In this document: in pieces, positions 1 to 11,353 of the stretch
Numbering within the stretch: position 1 is the first letter of the stretch
Layout: each line of letters starts with the position of its first letter
Source of the DNA: Diplolepis rosae
Taxonomy: Eukaryota; Arthropoda; Insecta; Hymenoptera; Diplolepididae
Length of the DNA stretch: 64,000 bases
Assembly: GCA_030998225.1 (NCBI GenBank)
Contig: JAPYXD010000712.1
Span: forward strand, 248,001 to 312,000
Direction: 5' to 3'
The notes under the pieces: generated by a model
Told to the model about the DNA's origin: nothing
Databases searched by the model: none
The model's input: only the letters and a program-made list of their open reading frames with translations
Translations under genes and position numbers: made by a program

Positions 1-718
1 AAAAAGAATTGATTACTTGGTCATGTGGCCCACCTAGGACATGGCATTAAAGCTAAAATATAAGCCACATAATGTTTCAAACCAGCAAACTTTCTTCTAT
101 AGTCTTCATTTTACTTTTTGTGCATTGGTTAATTTTTTTACTATGTGAGAAACCTATAATTAAGTTATAATTAATATTAATTAAGTTAGAAATAAATTCG
201 ACATTTCTTGAGGGAGACGTGAATTATACGTTACAATCTCAATTGCAAATTTTCGAGGGCGAGGGACACTGTTGATTACATTGGGAATCGAGAGAATGTT
301 AACAATGCAAAAGGAGCAAATTTAGGTACGAGGAAAACAGATTGTAATTTCGGGGGACATAATTTACACGATAAAAACTTCATAAGGCTAACGGGACAAG
401 AAAAAAACTTTATTATATTAAATGCATTATATTATATTATATGCGATCTTCAAAATCTTGAAAATTTCTCGGATTAAATTCTCTCACCTTTGAAGGAAAA
501 AACTATTCAACATTATTTAACACACGATTTACGAAGTAATAACAAATACCATAATTACAATTTCAAGATTTAAAATCTTATTATATTTGATATATACTTA
601 CCACTTTTATAATGCACTCCTTTAGCTTTATAGGAGTCCTGAGATAATAACTTTTTTTTTCAAACTAAATTGAAATTGAACAAATATCTGCCGCTTGCAA
701 ATGATCAACAAATCAATC
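1..718. other. AT-rich non-coding stretch
   Basis: No open frame of note, no RNA gene and no clear repeat ends are seen. Homopolymer A/T runs dominate. It flanks the outer left end of the large inverted repeat that starts near 719. Confidence 0.5.
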
Positions 719-1008
719 AACATAACCAGAGATGAGTTGGGAGATTGCTAAAGTAATGTATTTAATTTCGAATGATTTTCCGCAGCGCGCCCTATTGCGA
801 AATGCTCTTGGGAACTAAAATGAAAGGTTCATGCTACTACTTGAAGGGTAAAACAGAGCTACTGTTTATCACTTTTGCAGCGCCCCCAATTGCGTACAGC
901 TTTTTCGGATCTTTTTCGAACTAAAATTAAAGGTCCGCGCTGCTATAATAATATGCGGGAGCACACACAATGAAGCGCGTCACGTCAGTGTATCCCCACT
1001 AACTCGCT

Positions 1009-1480
1009 TCGATTTCACGCTGTCTGTTGTCGAGTTAAAATCAGAAATTGTATTTTTCTCGACTTCATGCAAAGGAGGCGCGAAATAGACGCAGAATTCA
1101 AAATTACGGAATATAACATTAAAAAAATTACACTTTTTTTCTATATACTTTGAAAAATATTGATCTGAAATAAGTATCTAAAAGATTTTGTGAAATTTTA
1201 AGATGATTTAAATACTTGAAAAATAATTTTTTAATGAAATTTAAAGTCAATAAATGCTTAAAGATTCGAAACAAAATATCGATTTCAGCATTTTTTCTTT
1301 AAATTATGTAGAGAATATTTTATAATAAGATATCATTCAAGATGAAATACAAGTTTCAAAAATGAAGGGTTTGAACATTTTTGTAATAGGTAACATCTTT
1401 GGTATGAAAATTTCGATAAATAAATGTAAATGAAGTTTTTGCTGATTTCAGGTAGTTCATCCACAAAAATTAGACTTCAG
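1009..1480 (+). repeat. Dispersed repeat family, copy 1
   Basis: It begins with cgcttcgatttcacgctgtc and runs through a GC-rich core (ggaggcgcgaaatagacg) into AT-rich sequence. The same order of blocks recurs at 55740-56100 on the same strand and at 6330-6965 inverted. It contains no protein signal. The family forms part of both arms of the large inverted repeat. Confidence 0.6.
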
Positions 1481-1504
1481 GCAAAAGTAGATAAATTTTT
1501 TTTC

Positions 1505-2065
1505 AAGAATAGCAATATTATTATTGGAAAGATCATTTGGAAGAAAAGAGATTAGTTTCCAAGAAAAAAAATTAAAACATAAAAAAATAATGCATTTAAC
1601 AAATTTTATTTTCACCCGGACTAGTTTTCTTATCGCTTCATACCAAATTTTAGAAAATGATGTGATTTTGTGAAATCACGGATAATTTTTTTAAGAAAAA
1701 GGCTTTCTACAACTTAACCGTTTCCATTGTTTGGAAATTATAATAAATTCTTTAATGGCTAAAAGCATTAGAAATAAAATTTCCAAAACAAAATTCTTGT
1801 AAAAAAATTACTGAATTTGGTAAAAACTTATTCATTTTAGAAATATGGAAACGGCTAGGTTGTATTAGGTATTTTTCCTGAAAAAACGATTCTTGATTTA
1901 TTTGAATCACATCATTTTTTTTTAAATTTGGTTTGAAGCGATAAGAAAAAAAGTCGGAGTAAAAATAAAATTTGTTAAATTTATTTTTTCTTATGCTTCA
2001 AATATTTTTCTTGGAAATTAATCTCTTTTCTTTGAAATGATCTCTTCAATAATAATTTTTCTATT
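1505..2065. repeat. Hairpin (foldback) MITE, family H, copy 1
   Basis: Two inverted arms of about 270 bp meet near 1795. Markers on the left arm are cttatcgcttcataccaaat and ctacaacttaaccgtttcca. Their reverse complements occur near 1860 and 1930-1950. The outer marker is gaaagatcatttggaagaaaa against its complement at about 2030. It is nested in the left arm of the large inverted repeat and absent from the right arm. The same inner blocks recur in the hairpin at 7590-8270. Confidence 0.7.
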
Positions 2066-2903
2066 TTTGGAAGCAAAATTATCTTTTTTTACCTAAGACA
2101 TATGGCAATTTCAATAGATGAATGTAAATGAAGTGTTTGCTGATTTAAGAAAATACATAAATTATATGTGAATTTACACCTCAAACTTTTCTTGATATGA
2201 AGCTAAGTCGACAAACGGTTACTAAAAAATAAAATACATTGAATACAATTTTTTGGAATTTAACATCTTTTACATGACAATTCGTATGTATACATATATA
2301 TAAACTACCATCGGAAATTTAGATTTAGATTTCAAAAGGTTTTCTTCAGTATGTCTTCATAGTGATTTCTTAACCTAATCAAAATATTTTTAGAAATTCT
2401 TTTCTGGATTCTATCTTGGGGTTGAACAGAATTCAAAAAAGTCATGCAATTTTTAAAATATGTAGCTTCTTCAAGAAGTTTTTAAAAATCGATGTATATC
2501 ATATTTTAATAAATTTAGAAATTTTTATCAAAATATTGATAATTTGGATTTTTTGAATTCTTCAAATGAATGTAGTACAATCATCATTTGAAATTTGATG
2601 ATTTTTCATTACCATCTTTGATTCTAGAGCAGAATCTAGCAGAAAAATTCCAAAAACATCTTAATTAGTTAGAAAAATACTATGAAAACTTACCTTTGAA
2701 ATGAGACTACAGACTTTTGACAATGTTAATTAATTTTAGAGTTATTAATATTATATTAAGAAAGATCTAAATTTGATGTCTTTTAGATTCTCATCATATG
2801 AGAATTAAGGTTTTGGTTTTATGTGAAAAATAATTTTCGGAATTTTCGTCAAATCTTTACGTTTTGAGATCCCCTGAGTCAGAAAAAACGGTTTTTACGA
2901 AAG

Positions 2904-2930
2904 TGTCTGTCTGTCTGTCTGTCCGTCTGC
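2904..2930 (+). repeat. GTCT microsatellite
   Basis: A short (GTCT)n run with one GTCC unit. It sits inside the left half of the large inverted repeat and is followed by a stretch with balanced base use but no open frame. Confidence 0.7.
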
Positions 2931-3261
2931 AGTAGTAATAGGTCATATACTCGATAACTCTGGATAGAAAAAATTGTCGGATTGAATTGAGCTTATGCAT
3001 ACATTATCGCAGCTGAAAAAGTAAAGGCAAGTTCGTTAACCAGCTGCATCCGACAAAAATTGTCAAAATAGGAGCATTTTTTGTGTTTTTGAAAAAAACT
3101 TTAAGAAAAAATCAAAATTTTTAAGACTGGTTTCTGATAATTCTCGTAAATCTCTACTAATTATCCTGATAATATTTTGCAATTAAAATAAATTTAAGAA
3201 AGTTACAGTATATTAAAACTTGAAAAAAGTCAATATCCATTTTCCAGTTAAATTATATTAT

Positions 3262-3896
3262 TATATCATATATAGGTTTGGTTTCGTCGGTCTTAAGGCC
3301 AATAAAAAAACATTAAAGAAAAATTATTGAATCAATTTATATCAATAAAAATATTAATATTTCAATAAATTGTAAGGCTGAAATTATGAATATTAATCGA
3401 ATTTGCCATGGCATTATTTAACATATGATTTTCAAGTTTGTGTTCTCAAGCTTTAGCACGCTTTTCATTGGTGAATTTAATTCAATTTATCGTATCTTCG
3501 TCTCTCTATCCTACAGTTTGCGTTGCTTCATCGGATTGTACACACCGTATTATAATGTAATTTTAAATTATTGAAGCCCTCAATCTTTGAGGCTTTAATT
3601 TTAATAACATTTTCAAGAATAAGACTGAATCTTCATGTGTGCTTTCGTTTTTTTGTAATTTATGTAAGTACTTATTTATTATATCAACACAACATATAAA
3701 ATAGTTCTCTTTGGAAAAAGAAATTTGATGGTAAATTGATTTGTTCAATTTTTAGTGACATATATATTCCTTGAAAAAGACCCGCAGTGAGGTTGAAGCA
3801 TAGGAGAATTTTTGACCAAATATATAATGAAGGAGTTTTTTATAGAATGTTGTTTTATTGACCGCAAGACCGACGAAACCAAACCTATATGATATA
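3262..3896. mobile_element. ~635-bp element with ~50-bp terminal inverted repeats
   Basis: The left end (atataggtttggtttcgtcg at about 3273) is matched inverted near 3880 (cgacgaaaccaaacctatat). The similarity runs inward through gtcttaaggccaataaaa. The interior is AT-rich. A 61-codon minus-strand frame at 3563-3748 has no recognisable domain. It is probably a non-autonomous DNA element nested in the large inverted repeat. Target duplication not resolved. Confidence 0.6.
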
Positions 3897-4747
3897 AAGA
3901 TCTGCAAGTTTGAACTGCAACATTTTTTCATAAGATGTATATTTTTCTTTTTAATTAAAAAAAAAATACCATTGAAAATCCGAAATCCAATTTTTTAACT
4001 AAAATATGTGAAATACGAAAAAAACGTAAGAATGGAAAATTGTTCGTTTCAATAATATATACAAATATTTTCAGATATAGTTTCTAATAAAACGTATATT
4101 TTTCATTATAATTAAAAAAATACGATTAAAATTCAAAAATTCCATTATTTGAACAAAATATGTGACATACGAAAAAAACGTTGAGATAGAAAATTATTTG
4201 CCTGAATGAGGTCTACAAATTCTCAGTAGAACATTTTTTGACAAGATATATATTTCATGTTTTGGTTTTAAAAAATACAATATTGAAAATAAAAAATTCC
4301 ATTTTTGAACCAAAATATGTGTGATACAAAATAAGCGATAATACAAAAAATCGTTTTCACTAAAAGAGTCTATGAATTCTCCTCCTTTTTTAAATATTTG
4401 GAAGAAAATAGATTTTTTGTAATCTTGTAAATTATTAGAAAGTTACAGAAAAGTATACAGAAAATCGAGCGCGAAGCGCAAGTTTCATGATAAGAATGTG
4501 TTCTTTAAGGCTGATAGAGCTTTAAGTAAATTGAATTTCTTTTTTCATTTGAAATCAAAAACAAATTTAGTAACTTTGAGAAAATGTAATTCACATCGAT
4601 AATATTATAAAATTGACTTGAACTTAAGTATCAAATTACAAGTAATAAATTTAAATAATAATGAAACATGCAGGACTTATATCGGCCCTTAGTATTAATA
4701 TTCAAATATTGTTCATGTTTTTAGTTGGCTTTAGGGTCCGAAGAATA

Positions 4748-4968
4748 CACTCTAAAAACAAGTGTGTTAATTTTACACGTGAATCACGATAGTAACTTTT
4801 TAGGCATTTGAAGTGTGTATTTTTAACACACATTTTGGGTACAAAACGTTAAAGTGTTTGAAAATTAAACGTTACATTTGTAATGTGTATTAAAACTACA
4901 CACTTCAAATGCCTAAAAAGTTACTATCGTATTTCACGTGTAGAAGTAACACACTTGTTTTTAGAGTG
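4748..4968. mobile_element. 221-bp MITE with ~70-bp terminal inverted repeats and TA target site
   Basis: The ends are CACTCTAAAAACAAGTGTG and its complement. Similarity between arms continues through cacgtgaa and tagtaactttttaggcattt to tttgaagtgtg. TA dinucleotides flank both ends (4746-4747 and 4969-4970), as expected for Tc1/mariner-type insertion. The arms are nearly identical, so it is among the younger insertions here. It sits at the centre of the large inverted repeat, beside the innermost arm match. Confidence 0.85.
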
Positions 4969-5099
4969 TATAAGACCGAGTGCGACGATCGAATCGCGCG
5001 CCCCAGGCGCGCTCAAACTTGCAAGCGAAGCGCGCCATGAGAATGTGCCCACGAAGCGGGCAGATTTTTTGTAGTATATTTTTACAAAATTAATATTAT

Positions 5100-5960
5100 G
5101 CTCTTAACTTGGGCGTATTAGAAGCAAAACTGTGTTAACTTTTATTTTAGCATCATGAAAAAATGTTAACCTTTTATTATAAAAATTAAGTTACTTTAAC
5201 AATAGCTTAAATAACATATGAACCTCTAATTTCCAATGGAAGTGTCTGTGTAAAGAAAGGTTTTAAATATTACAAAAAAATCATAAATTGTATTTGAATT
5301 CGCATGCGATCTTGCACTTTGAGATTTATTCGGTGTGAAGTAAATTCGACAAATCATTACTATAAAGTAAAATACTTGAAAAAACATTTTCAAAATATTT
5401 AATATTTTTACACGAATGTACATACAGTCGACCGGCAATCGAAATACCCGGGCTCGAATCCCGGCGGTGCATTCGAAAACGTCTTTTTTCCACAGAAAGA
5501 TTTTCAAATTCTTTAAACTTAAGTATGTAACTATGAACGTATTAATATATTTAATGTTTTTAAATTATTCAATGTTTTATTAAAACAATTAAAATAGTAA
5601 ATTGTAATGACCCTTGATTTAATTTATAATAGACTTCTTCATTTATGGACCCTAAAGCCAATGCAATTTATTAAAACATTTTGAATTCAAAATAATTCTG
5701 AATGTTTGAGTATAAAAGGTTTAAATATTTGAAAAATACATAAATTATATCAAAATTAGCATACGAAATCGTACACTAACTTTAATTTGGTATAAAGTAA
5801 AATTGAAAATAAATCCTTTAGAATAAAACATTTTGAAAAAACTTTCAGAATACATAACATATTATAAATGAAAATTTCAATATATAAGTATAAATAAAAG
5901 GTTTGATTATTCAAAAGTAAAATATATTATATCTAATATTTTATCGAACAGCACACTTTA
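5100..5960. repeat. Degenerate ~190-bp units
   Basis: Blocks such as aaaaatacataaattatatc, followed by a gaaatc-cacttt block, a ggtatgaagtaaaattga block and ttgaaaaaa, recur at about 5270-5420, 5720-5860 and 5870-5960. They also occur at 2100-2240 and throughout 56150-56990. They look like old tandem units of the same dispersed element. A T-arm-like snippet at about 5447-5465 is not a complete tRNA. Confidence 0.5.
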
Positions 5961-6867
5961 AGATTTCATTGGTATGGGGATACACATTTTTAAAATTACA
6001 CGACTTTTTGTAACATGTTCAACTCCATCAGCATATAGAATCCAGAAAAGACTTTCTAAAAATATTTTAATTAGGTTGTCAAATCACTATGAAGACATAC
6101 TAAAAAAAATCTTTTAAAATTTTAATTTTTTTACATACTTATTAATTTCCTTCAAAGAGATCTAAATTAAAATTTCTTTTGTAATATCTTTCTATAAAAT
6201 AAATCACTTTAACGAAAGTTGAAACTCCAGGTCAACCTCTGTAATTTCCGATGGTAGTTTATATATATATAAATTGTCATGTACAAGATGTAAATTCCAA
6301 AAAATGTTATAGTTACAAAGCTTCAAAATTTGGTAATTAAAATTTTAATATAAAACTTTAAGCATTTATTGACCTTGAATTCCATTGGAAAATTTGTTGT
6401 TTACTGTTCAAATCTTCCTCCGATTTCAGAAGAACAGACAAATTAAAAATTACAAAATATTTCATTAAAAAAATTGAACTCGTCCATATGATCTTGTCAT
6501 ATTGTAACAAGATTTGAACACTTCGGACAAAAATTTTTATGTAAAATTTAATATCGATAAATATTTACATGTTCATATGAAGATATTAATGAACACATAT
6601 TTTAGCTTCTTAATTTATCCACATCTGTTAGAAAATTTTTCCTTTCCATAGACCATTTCATTTTTTTAATGAAAAGTCTGTGCTTAGGCTACAAAAATGT
6701 GAGATGAAAATATTACTAACATAAAACTGAGAATGTAAATTTTAAACTTGAATTTTATGTTTATCTCTTCTTAATAGAAAATATCTCTCTAACTAAAAAG
6801 TTTTTAAATGCACAAAATTGATAAGAAGTATGGAAATTTGAATAGGAAAATATATATTTCGTAAATT

Positions 6868-6965
6868 TGAAATTGTCGTCTGCTTCGCGCCTCTTTTGCA
6901 CGGTTTCGACAGAAATACACAATTCTCAATTCCGACTCGATAACCGAAAGCGTGAAATCTAAAAA
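6868..6965 (-). repeat. Dispersed repeat family, copy 2 (inverted)
   Basis: The reverse complement matches 1009-1100 and 55740-55840, including the GC-rich core gaggcgcgaagcagacga. It marks the right arm of the large inverted repeat. Confidence 0.6.
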
Positions 6966-7148
6966 TAGCATTGCATGAAGGAAGCGAGGAGAATAGGCAC
7001 CGTGCGAAGTCATGGTAGGGAGAGTTAAATCGACGCCATCGCACGCAGTGGATAATTAAGGCGTTAAAGGAGGCTGTTTTATATTTCCGAGCAATCAAAA
7101 TACATGTGCAAATCTAAATTTTGTTTTAATTAAAAAAATATAGCTGAA

Positions 7149-7251
7149 ATGAGCGACCGAAGTTGTTGTGTTGTGAATTGTAAAAATACAAGCAGGAAAA
7201 GTGAGTGTAAATTTTATAAATTTCCAACGTCTAAATGGAAAATAAATTAAA
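7149..7251 (+). pseudogene. THAP-domain N-terminal fragment
   Basis: An ATG opens a 33-codon frame with the start of a THAP zinc finger. CCVVNC gives the first Cys pair (C-x4-C), and FYKFP is the conserved aromatic/Pro segment. The frame then stops before the second Cys/His pair. THAP domains are sequence-specific DNA-binding modules of P-type transposases and of cellular factors. This piece is too short to be functional. It probably derives from a transposase and sits inside a nested element. A second, longer THAP frame occurs at 22853-23275. A first exon of a real gene is possible but there is no downstream exon support. Confidence 0.55.
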
Positions 7252-7589
7252 GGAATAAGTGGGTACTGTAGGGTGTTGCATGAACTGATGCTTGTCGAAT
7301 TATACGAGATTTTATTAAATAACTTTCATTATTTCAACGGAACTCTTGGACATCTCGTACGTGTTCTGCCAGAACGAGATTTTTACCTTTAATTTTCGTT
7401 TGTGGTTGAAATTCTATTGTATGTTCAATTGATTGAAAACCTGTTTTAATAATTATATCCATGATGAATTTAAATCTGAAAATAAACAATTAATATTTAT
7501 TTACTCAACAAGTACCTAAAAGTGTCATCATGAAATTACAATTTAATTCTTTATTATTTTTCTAGTCTGTTTTGATCTGTCATTAACTT

Positions 7590-8270
7590 AAGGTAGTCGT
7601 CATGCCAAAAAACAGTCTCTGGAAAAAGAAGTTTTTCTATGATTTCAAGACTGAGAATTATATCATCAGCCGTGACATATGTAAGAAAAGACACTCTTTT
7701 TAATGAAAAAATTTAAAAATTATGAAAAATAATATTTTAATAATGTTTTTTATAATAGGATATTTCTTTACTATCGCTTCTTACCAATTTTTGAAAATGA
7801 TTGAAGTTTCTTAAATCATAGCTTATTTTTTCGGGGGAAATATTCTCTACAACTTAACCGTTTCCAATTTTTGAAAATAAATCAATTATTATCAAATACA
7901 GCAATTTGTTTATAAAAATTTTTTTTTGGAAAATTGATTTTTAATTATTTCAGTCATTAAAGAATTTATTTTCAAAAATTGGAAACGGTCAAGTTGTAGA
8001 GAATATTTTCCCCGAAAAAATAAGCAATGATTTAAGAAACTTCAATCATTTTTAAAAAATTGGTAAGAAGCGATAGTAAGGAAAAATCCTATTACAAAAA
8101 ACATTATTAAAATATTATTTTTCATCATTTTTAAATTTTTTCATTAAAAAGAGTGTCTTTTCTTACATATGACACGGCTGATGATATAATTTCCAGTCTT
8201 GAAATCATAGAAAACCTTCTTTTTCCAGAGACTGATTTTTGGCACGACAACTACCTTAACCTTATATTTA
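7590..8270. repeat. Hairpin (foldback) MITE, family H, copy 2
   Basis: Inverted arms of about 330 bp. Left-arm markers are aaggtagtcgtcatgccaaa, gacactctttttaatgaaaa, ctatcgcttcttaccaattt and ctacaacttaaccgtttcca. All recur inverted between about 7980 and 8255. The inner blocks match the hairpin at 1505-2065. It forms a near-perfect long snap-back and has no coding potential beyond frames forced by the symmetry. Confidence 0.75.
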
Positions 8271-8760
8271 CTGGTTTCTATATCATTTTTATTATGGAAA
8301 ATACTTACTTTTTACTGCTGATTTCACACAAATACTTCACAAGGAAAAACAATCGAATTTTAAAGTGAATCAAATTGTTTTTTGTTTGTTTTTTTATTGA
8401 TAATAAACATTTTTATAACTAAGTCCCATTATAATACATTGTAAAAGTTCTCGAACAGCCTCCTTTAGTTCACTCATGCTATTGCGCTGCAGTCGCGCAC
8501 GGTGCCTATAAGGAGAAGTGGGACGTGTCGTTCTCGCGTGCAAGAGCGAAGAGGAAGAAACAAGGGCAGCGCACGCCGCTGCCCCTCCATAGAAATTCTG
8601 ATGGTAAATCATTTCTGGATTTTCTAACTTTCATTATTTACCGACGCGCAAAGTACACCTTTTGCGCAACGCGTTCAGAGGGCGCGTTTATCAGCCCAAT
8701 TTTGTGAAATTCTCTTATTCCATTACTTTAGCAATCTCCCAACTCATCTCTGACATAACC

Positions 8761-9240
8761 ACTCTGGCTTAGATCAATTTGACAATTTGACAAATTCATC
8801 TCACTCGCACATTTTCCCGTGAGTAAGAAGAGGACAACTGCGCACTTGCGCACTCCTTTCCACTACTTCCAACTAACAAGCCGGGCACTTACCGTGCCGT
8901 TGTTCCTGCCAAGTCGCTTACATGGAGATAGGTCTCCTTGTTATTCCTTCGTGAGATAAACACAGTATTACATTGAATATTGATATCAACGCGAGTTTCA
9001 TTTAGTATAATCGTTGAGTGAAGATAGGTATAGAGGAGACATCGAGGGCGATTGAATGTTCCAAACCTTGCGGGGAAAGACGCCAGGGGTAGGTAAAGTT
9101 CCATAACCCAACACGGGGATCGACACTTTCGAAAGTCGCCAAAATCTCACGGATAAGAAGTAAGTTGGAGGAGTAAGGCCCAAACTTGTGTTGGTAAGTC
9201 TGCTGTATTCATGATGGGTCAGGTATTCCTCGTCAATTTA
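8761..9240. other. Non-coding, moderately GC-rich stretch
   Basis: Short overlapping frames on both strands show no domain. I looked for U-type snRNA and rRNA signatures and found none. Nothing can be assigned. Confidence 0.4.
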
Positions 9241-10009
9241 ACCCTAGCTAGAAATCCCAAATTTTCCGATTCTATATAATCGATTAATCGGTCTGAAAAA
9301 ATCGTTCAATTTTTAAATTAACTTTAATTTTTTGTTCGTAACTATTATTTTATACTGGTGTTGTAAAATTTCCGAAACTACAGTAAGGCCTTGAAGCCAT
9401 GGATGCACCGGAACAGTTGACTAAATCAGTAAAATCGAATTTCCCCCAAAATATTAAAAAAAAAAAATGAATTTTTTTAGCTGCAACTTTGGCACATACT
9501 AAAGGACATATTAGCGGATGGTTGTAAAATTTAATAAGTTTTTAAAAATTAAACAAAATTTAGTTTTGATGGAATAAGAATTAATTTTTAAAATAAAAAT
9601 CAACTTTACTTTAACCATGATTTTGAAATTAGAATCGAATAATTACTCCAAAATTAATTCTGTAATGCATTGTTTGTGCAGAATTATTTATTATAAATTA
9701 GTCTCAAAAGATTCTAAATCTTTCAGTTAAATAGTACACAATCATAACCTTCATTTTCAATTTAAATAATTCATACATCTTTACAGTGAAACAAAAAAAA
9801 AACAGTACATTCAAAATACGAATTTAGCTTATATCATAATTTCTTCAGTAGCTTAAAAGTAGCAATACAGTTTAGATGAAAATAACACTAAATTGTGTTG
9901 AAAGAATATGATTCTTTTACTGAATTAATAAAATTAAGGTACAATCGCCATGAAAACATATTAATTTATTATATGAGATTTTGTAAAATGATCAAAACTT
10001 TTTTTTACA

Positions 10010-10800
10010 TTGAACTTGAAGTTCCAGTCTTGCAATTAATTTTTATCAATTAAATATAAATCTTTTTGAACATCTTGAAAATGCATCATATTCTGATCGA
10101 TCTTAATTGCCTAAATATGTATCCTAATCATTCATATAAGGTGTATTCCCTAGAGAACCGGCTGAACGCTTGGTTTACGCTACAGCGTAAACCTAGCGTA
10201 AAGTGGCAATATAACTCATGAAAGCTACAAAATAAATATTTAACTTGTTTGTATCCTTATTCTACGTTAAAATTTACGTTGAGCCGTATTGAAAATATAC
10301 AATAATTTTTTTTATTAAAGCTAAAAGCCTTAAAAAGGTAATTTCACAAAATTTTTTATTTTTTTCATCCTAAACATTATTAAAAAGGTAATGTCTATAT
10401 TTTTTGAAATTTCCTAAAATTATTGCATATTTTCATTACGGTTCAACGTAAATTTTAACGTAGAATAAGGATACAATGAACTCGAAGTTTTAAACTTTAA
10501 ATAAGTCTTTTTATCGCTTATATCTAACCTTGTTTTGGCATATCTAACATCAAAACTATTTTTTACTTGGAACTCAAAATTCCACTCTTGCAATACATTC
10601 TTATCTATTAAATGTAAATCTTTTTGAGCATCTTGAGCATATATCACATTCTGATCGATCTAAATAAACATCCCTATTATTCATATGAGGTAAATTCTTT
10701 GGTACAACATAAATAATAAATTACATTTTATATAATACTTCAGGAACTTGAAGTTTCAAACTTTAAATAAGTTATTTCTATCGCTTATATCTAACATATA
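10010..10800 (+). repeat. Degenerate direct repeats
   Basis: A block running cttgaagttccagtcttgca to attcatataaggt (about 10012-10142) recurs at about 10567-10690 (tggaactcaaaattccactc to attcatatgaggt). A second block (aaactttaaataagt then tcgcttatatctaac) occurs at about 10485-10535 and 10750-10797. This indicates old segmental tandem duplication. The preceding 9241-10009 is AT-rich and shows no gene. Confidence 0.6.
10249..10478. mobile_element. ~230-bp inverted-repeat MITE
   Basis: The left arm tgtatccttattctacgtta... (10249-10310) is matched inverted by 10418-10477, including aatttacgttga and aatatacaataatttt. It lies between two copies of the direct repeat and appears to have inserted within one of them. 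Confidence 0.7.
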
Positions 10801-10944
10801 TTTTTACTTCCCGCGAAAAAAAAAGATGAAACAGTAATTCGGGATATAGAAACAGAGTGAAATTTAGAGACAAGCTCGACACGAGATAAAAGTTCAGTAC
10901 CGGTGTCAACAAAAGCGAGTCTAATCTCTAGCATTTCTAGAATT

Positions 10945-11218
10945 ATGTTTATCCATGTCTGGCAATCCTAGACATAAAATGTTGTCATCTAGCGTACCTA
11001 GTAAGAAGGTGGGCATTGAATGGCATTGAAATGTCAAAATCTGGAAACAAACGGAATCGAGAATGAAACTATTGAATGCCTTTTAATGCTTAGGAATTAA
11101 AATGCATTCAAAAGTTTCATTCTCGATTCCGTTTCTTTCTAGATCTTGACATTTCAATGCCATTCAATGCCCACCTTACTGGGTAATCCACGTCTAGGAT
11201 TGCTAGACATGAATAGAC
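10945..11218. mobile_element. Foldback MITE, ~130-bp arms
   Basis: Almost perfect inverted arms (ggtgggcattgaatggcatt at about 11010, complement at about 11170). The outer blocks include catgtctggcaatcctagac and its complement near 11200. The loop is about 45 nt, built from gaatgccttttaatg-type sequence that is itself weakly symmetric. There is no coding content. It lies just downstream of the hAT remnant on that gene's strand. Confidence 0.8.
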
Positions 11219-11353
11219 AAATTTTTTAATATTTATAAACCAGAAAAAATTCATATTCAGACCTTTTATAAATATTGGGGTTGCATTAACTGTTTGGTCT
11301 GAACTTTTTGAAATTAATTAGTCTAAAATACTGTTAAGCCTGTATTGTTGTAC

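Larger units (their letters stand above)
6985..8520. mobile_element. Nested element with diverged terminal inverted repeats
   Basis: Left-end blocks ataggcaccgtgcg (about 6994) and aaaggaggctgtt (about 7065) recur in inverted order at about 8500 and 8455. Between them lie a THAP-domain fragment (7149-7245) and a hairpin (7590-8270). I infer a decayed DNA transposon, possibly P-like given the THAP remnant. The boundaries are approximate. Confidence 0.45.
719..8760. repeat. ~8-kb inverted-repeat (foldback) structure with nested elements
   Basis: Matching segments occur in inverted orientation and in collinear order from outside to inside. The outermost pair is 719-757 (agagatgagttgggagattg...) with 8722-8760. 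Next are 1009-1100 with 6868-6965 (core aaagaggcgcgaagcagacg-like), about 1245-1265 with 6345-6370 (tcaataaatgcttaaag), 2250-2440 with 5990-6300 (aaactaccatcggaaatt), and 4722-4740 with 5643-5662 (ttggctttagggtcc). The two arms are diverged and interrupted by younger insertions. I infer a giant foldback element or an old inverted duplication centred near 5.2 kb. No transposase was recognised. Confidence 0.6.

Noticed and set aside
5435..5475. tRNA-like T-arm (cccgggctcgaatcccgg)
   Set aside because: No matching acceptor, D or anticodon stem upstream, and the acceptor-side bases have no partner. A chance or fossil fragment at most.
8880..9240. Possible snRNA or rRNA fragment in a GC-richer stretch
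   Set aside because: No match to conserved cores of U1, U2, U4, U5, U6 or ribosomal RNA that I can recognise.
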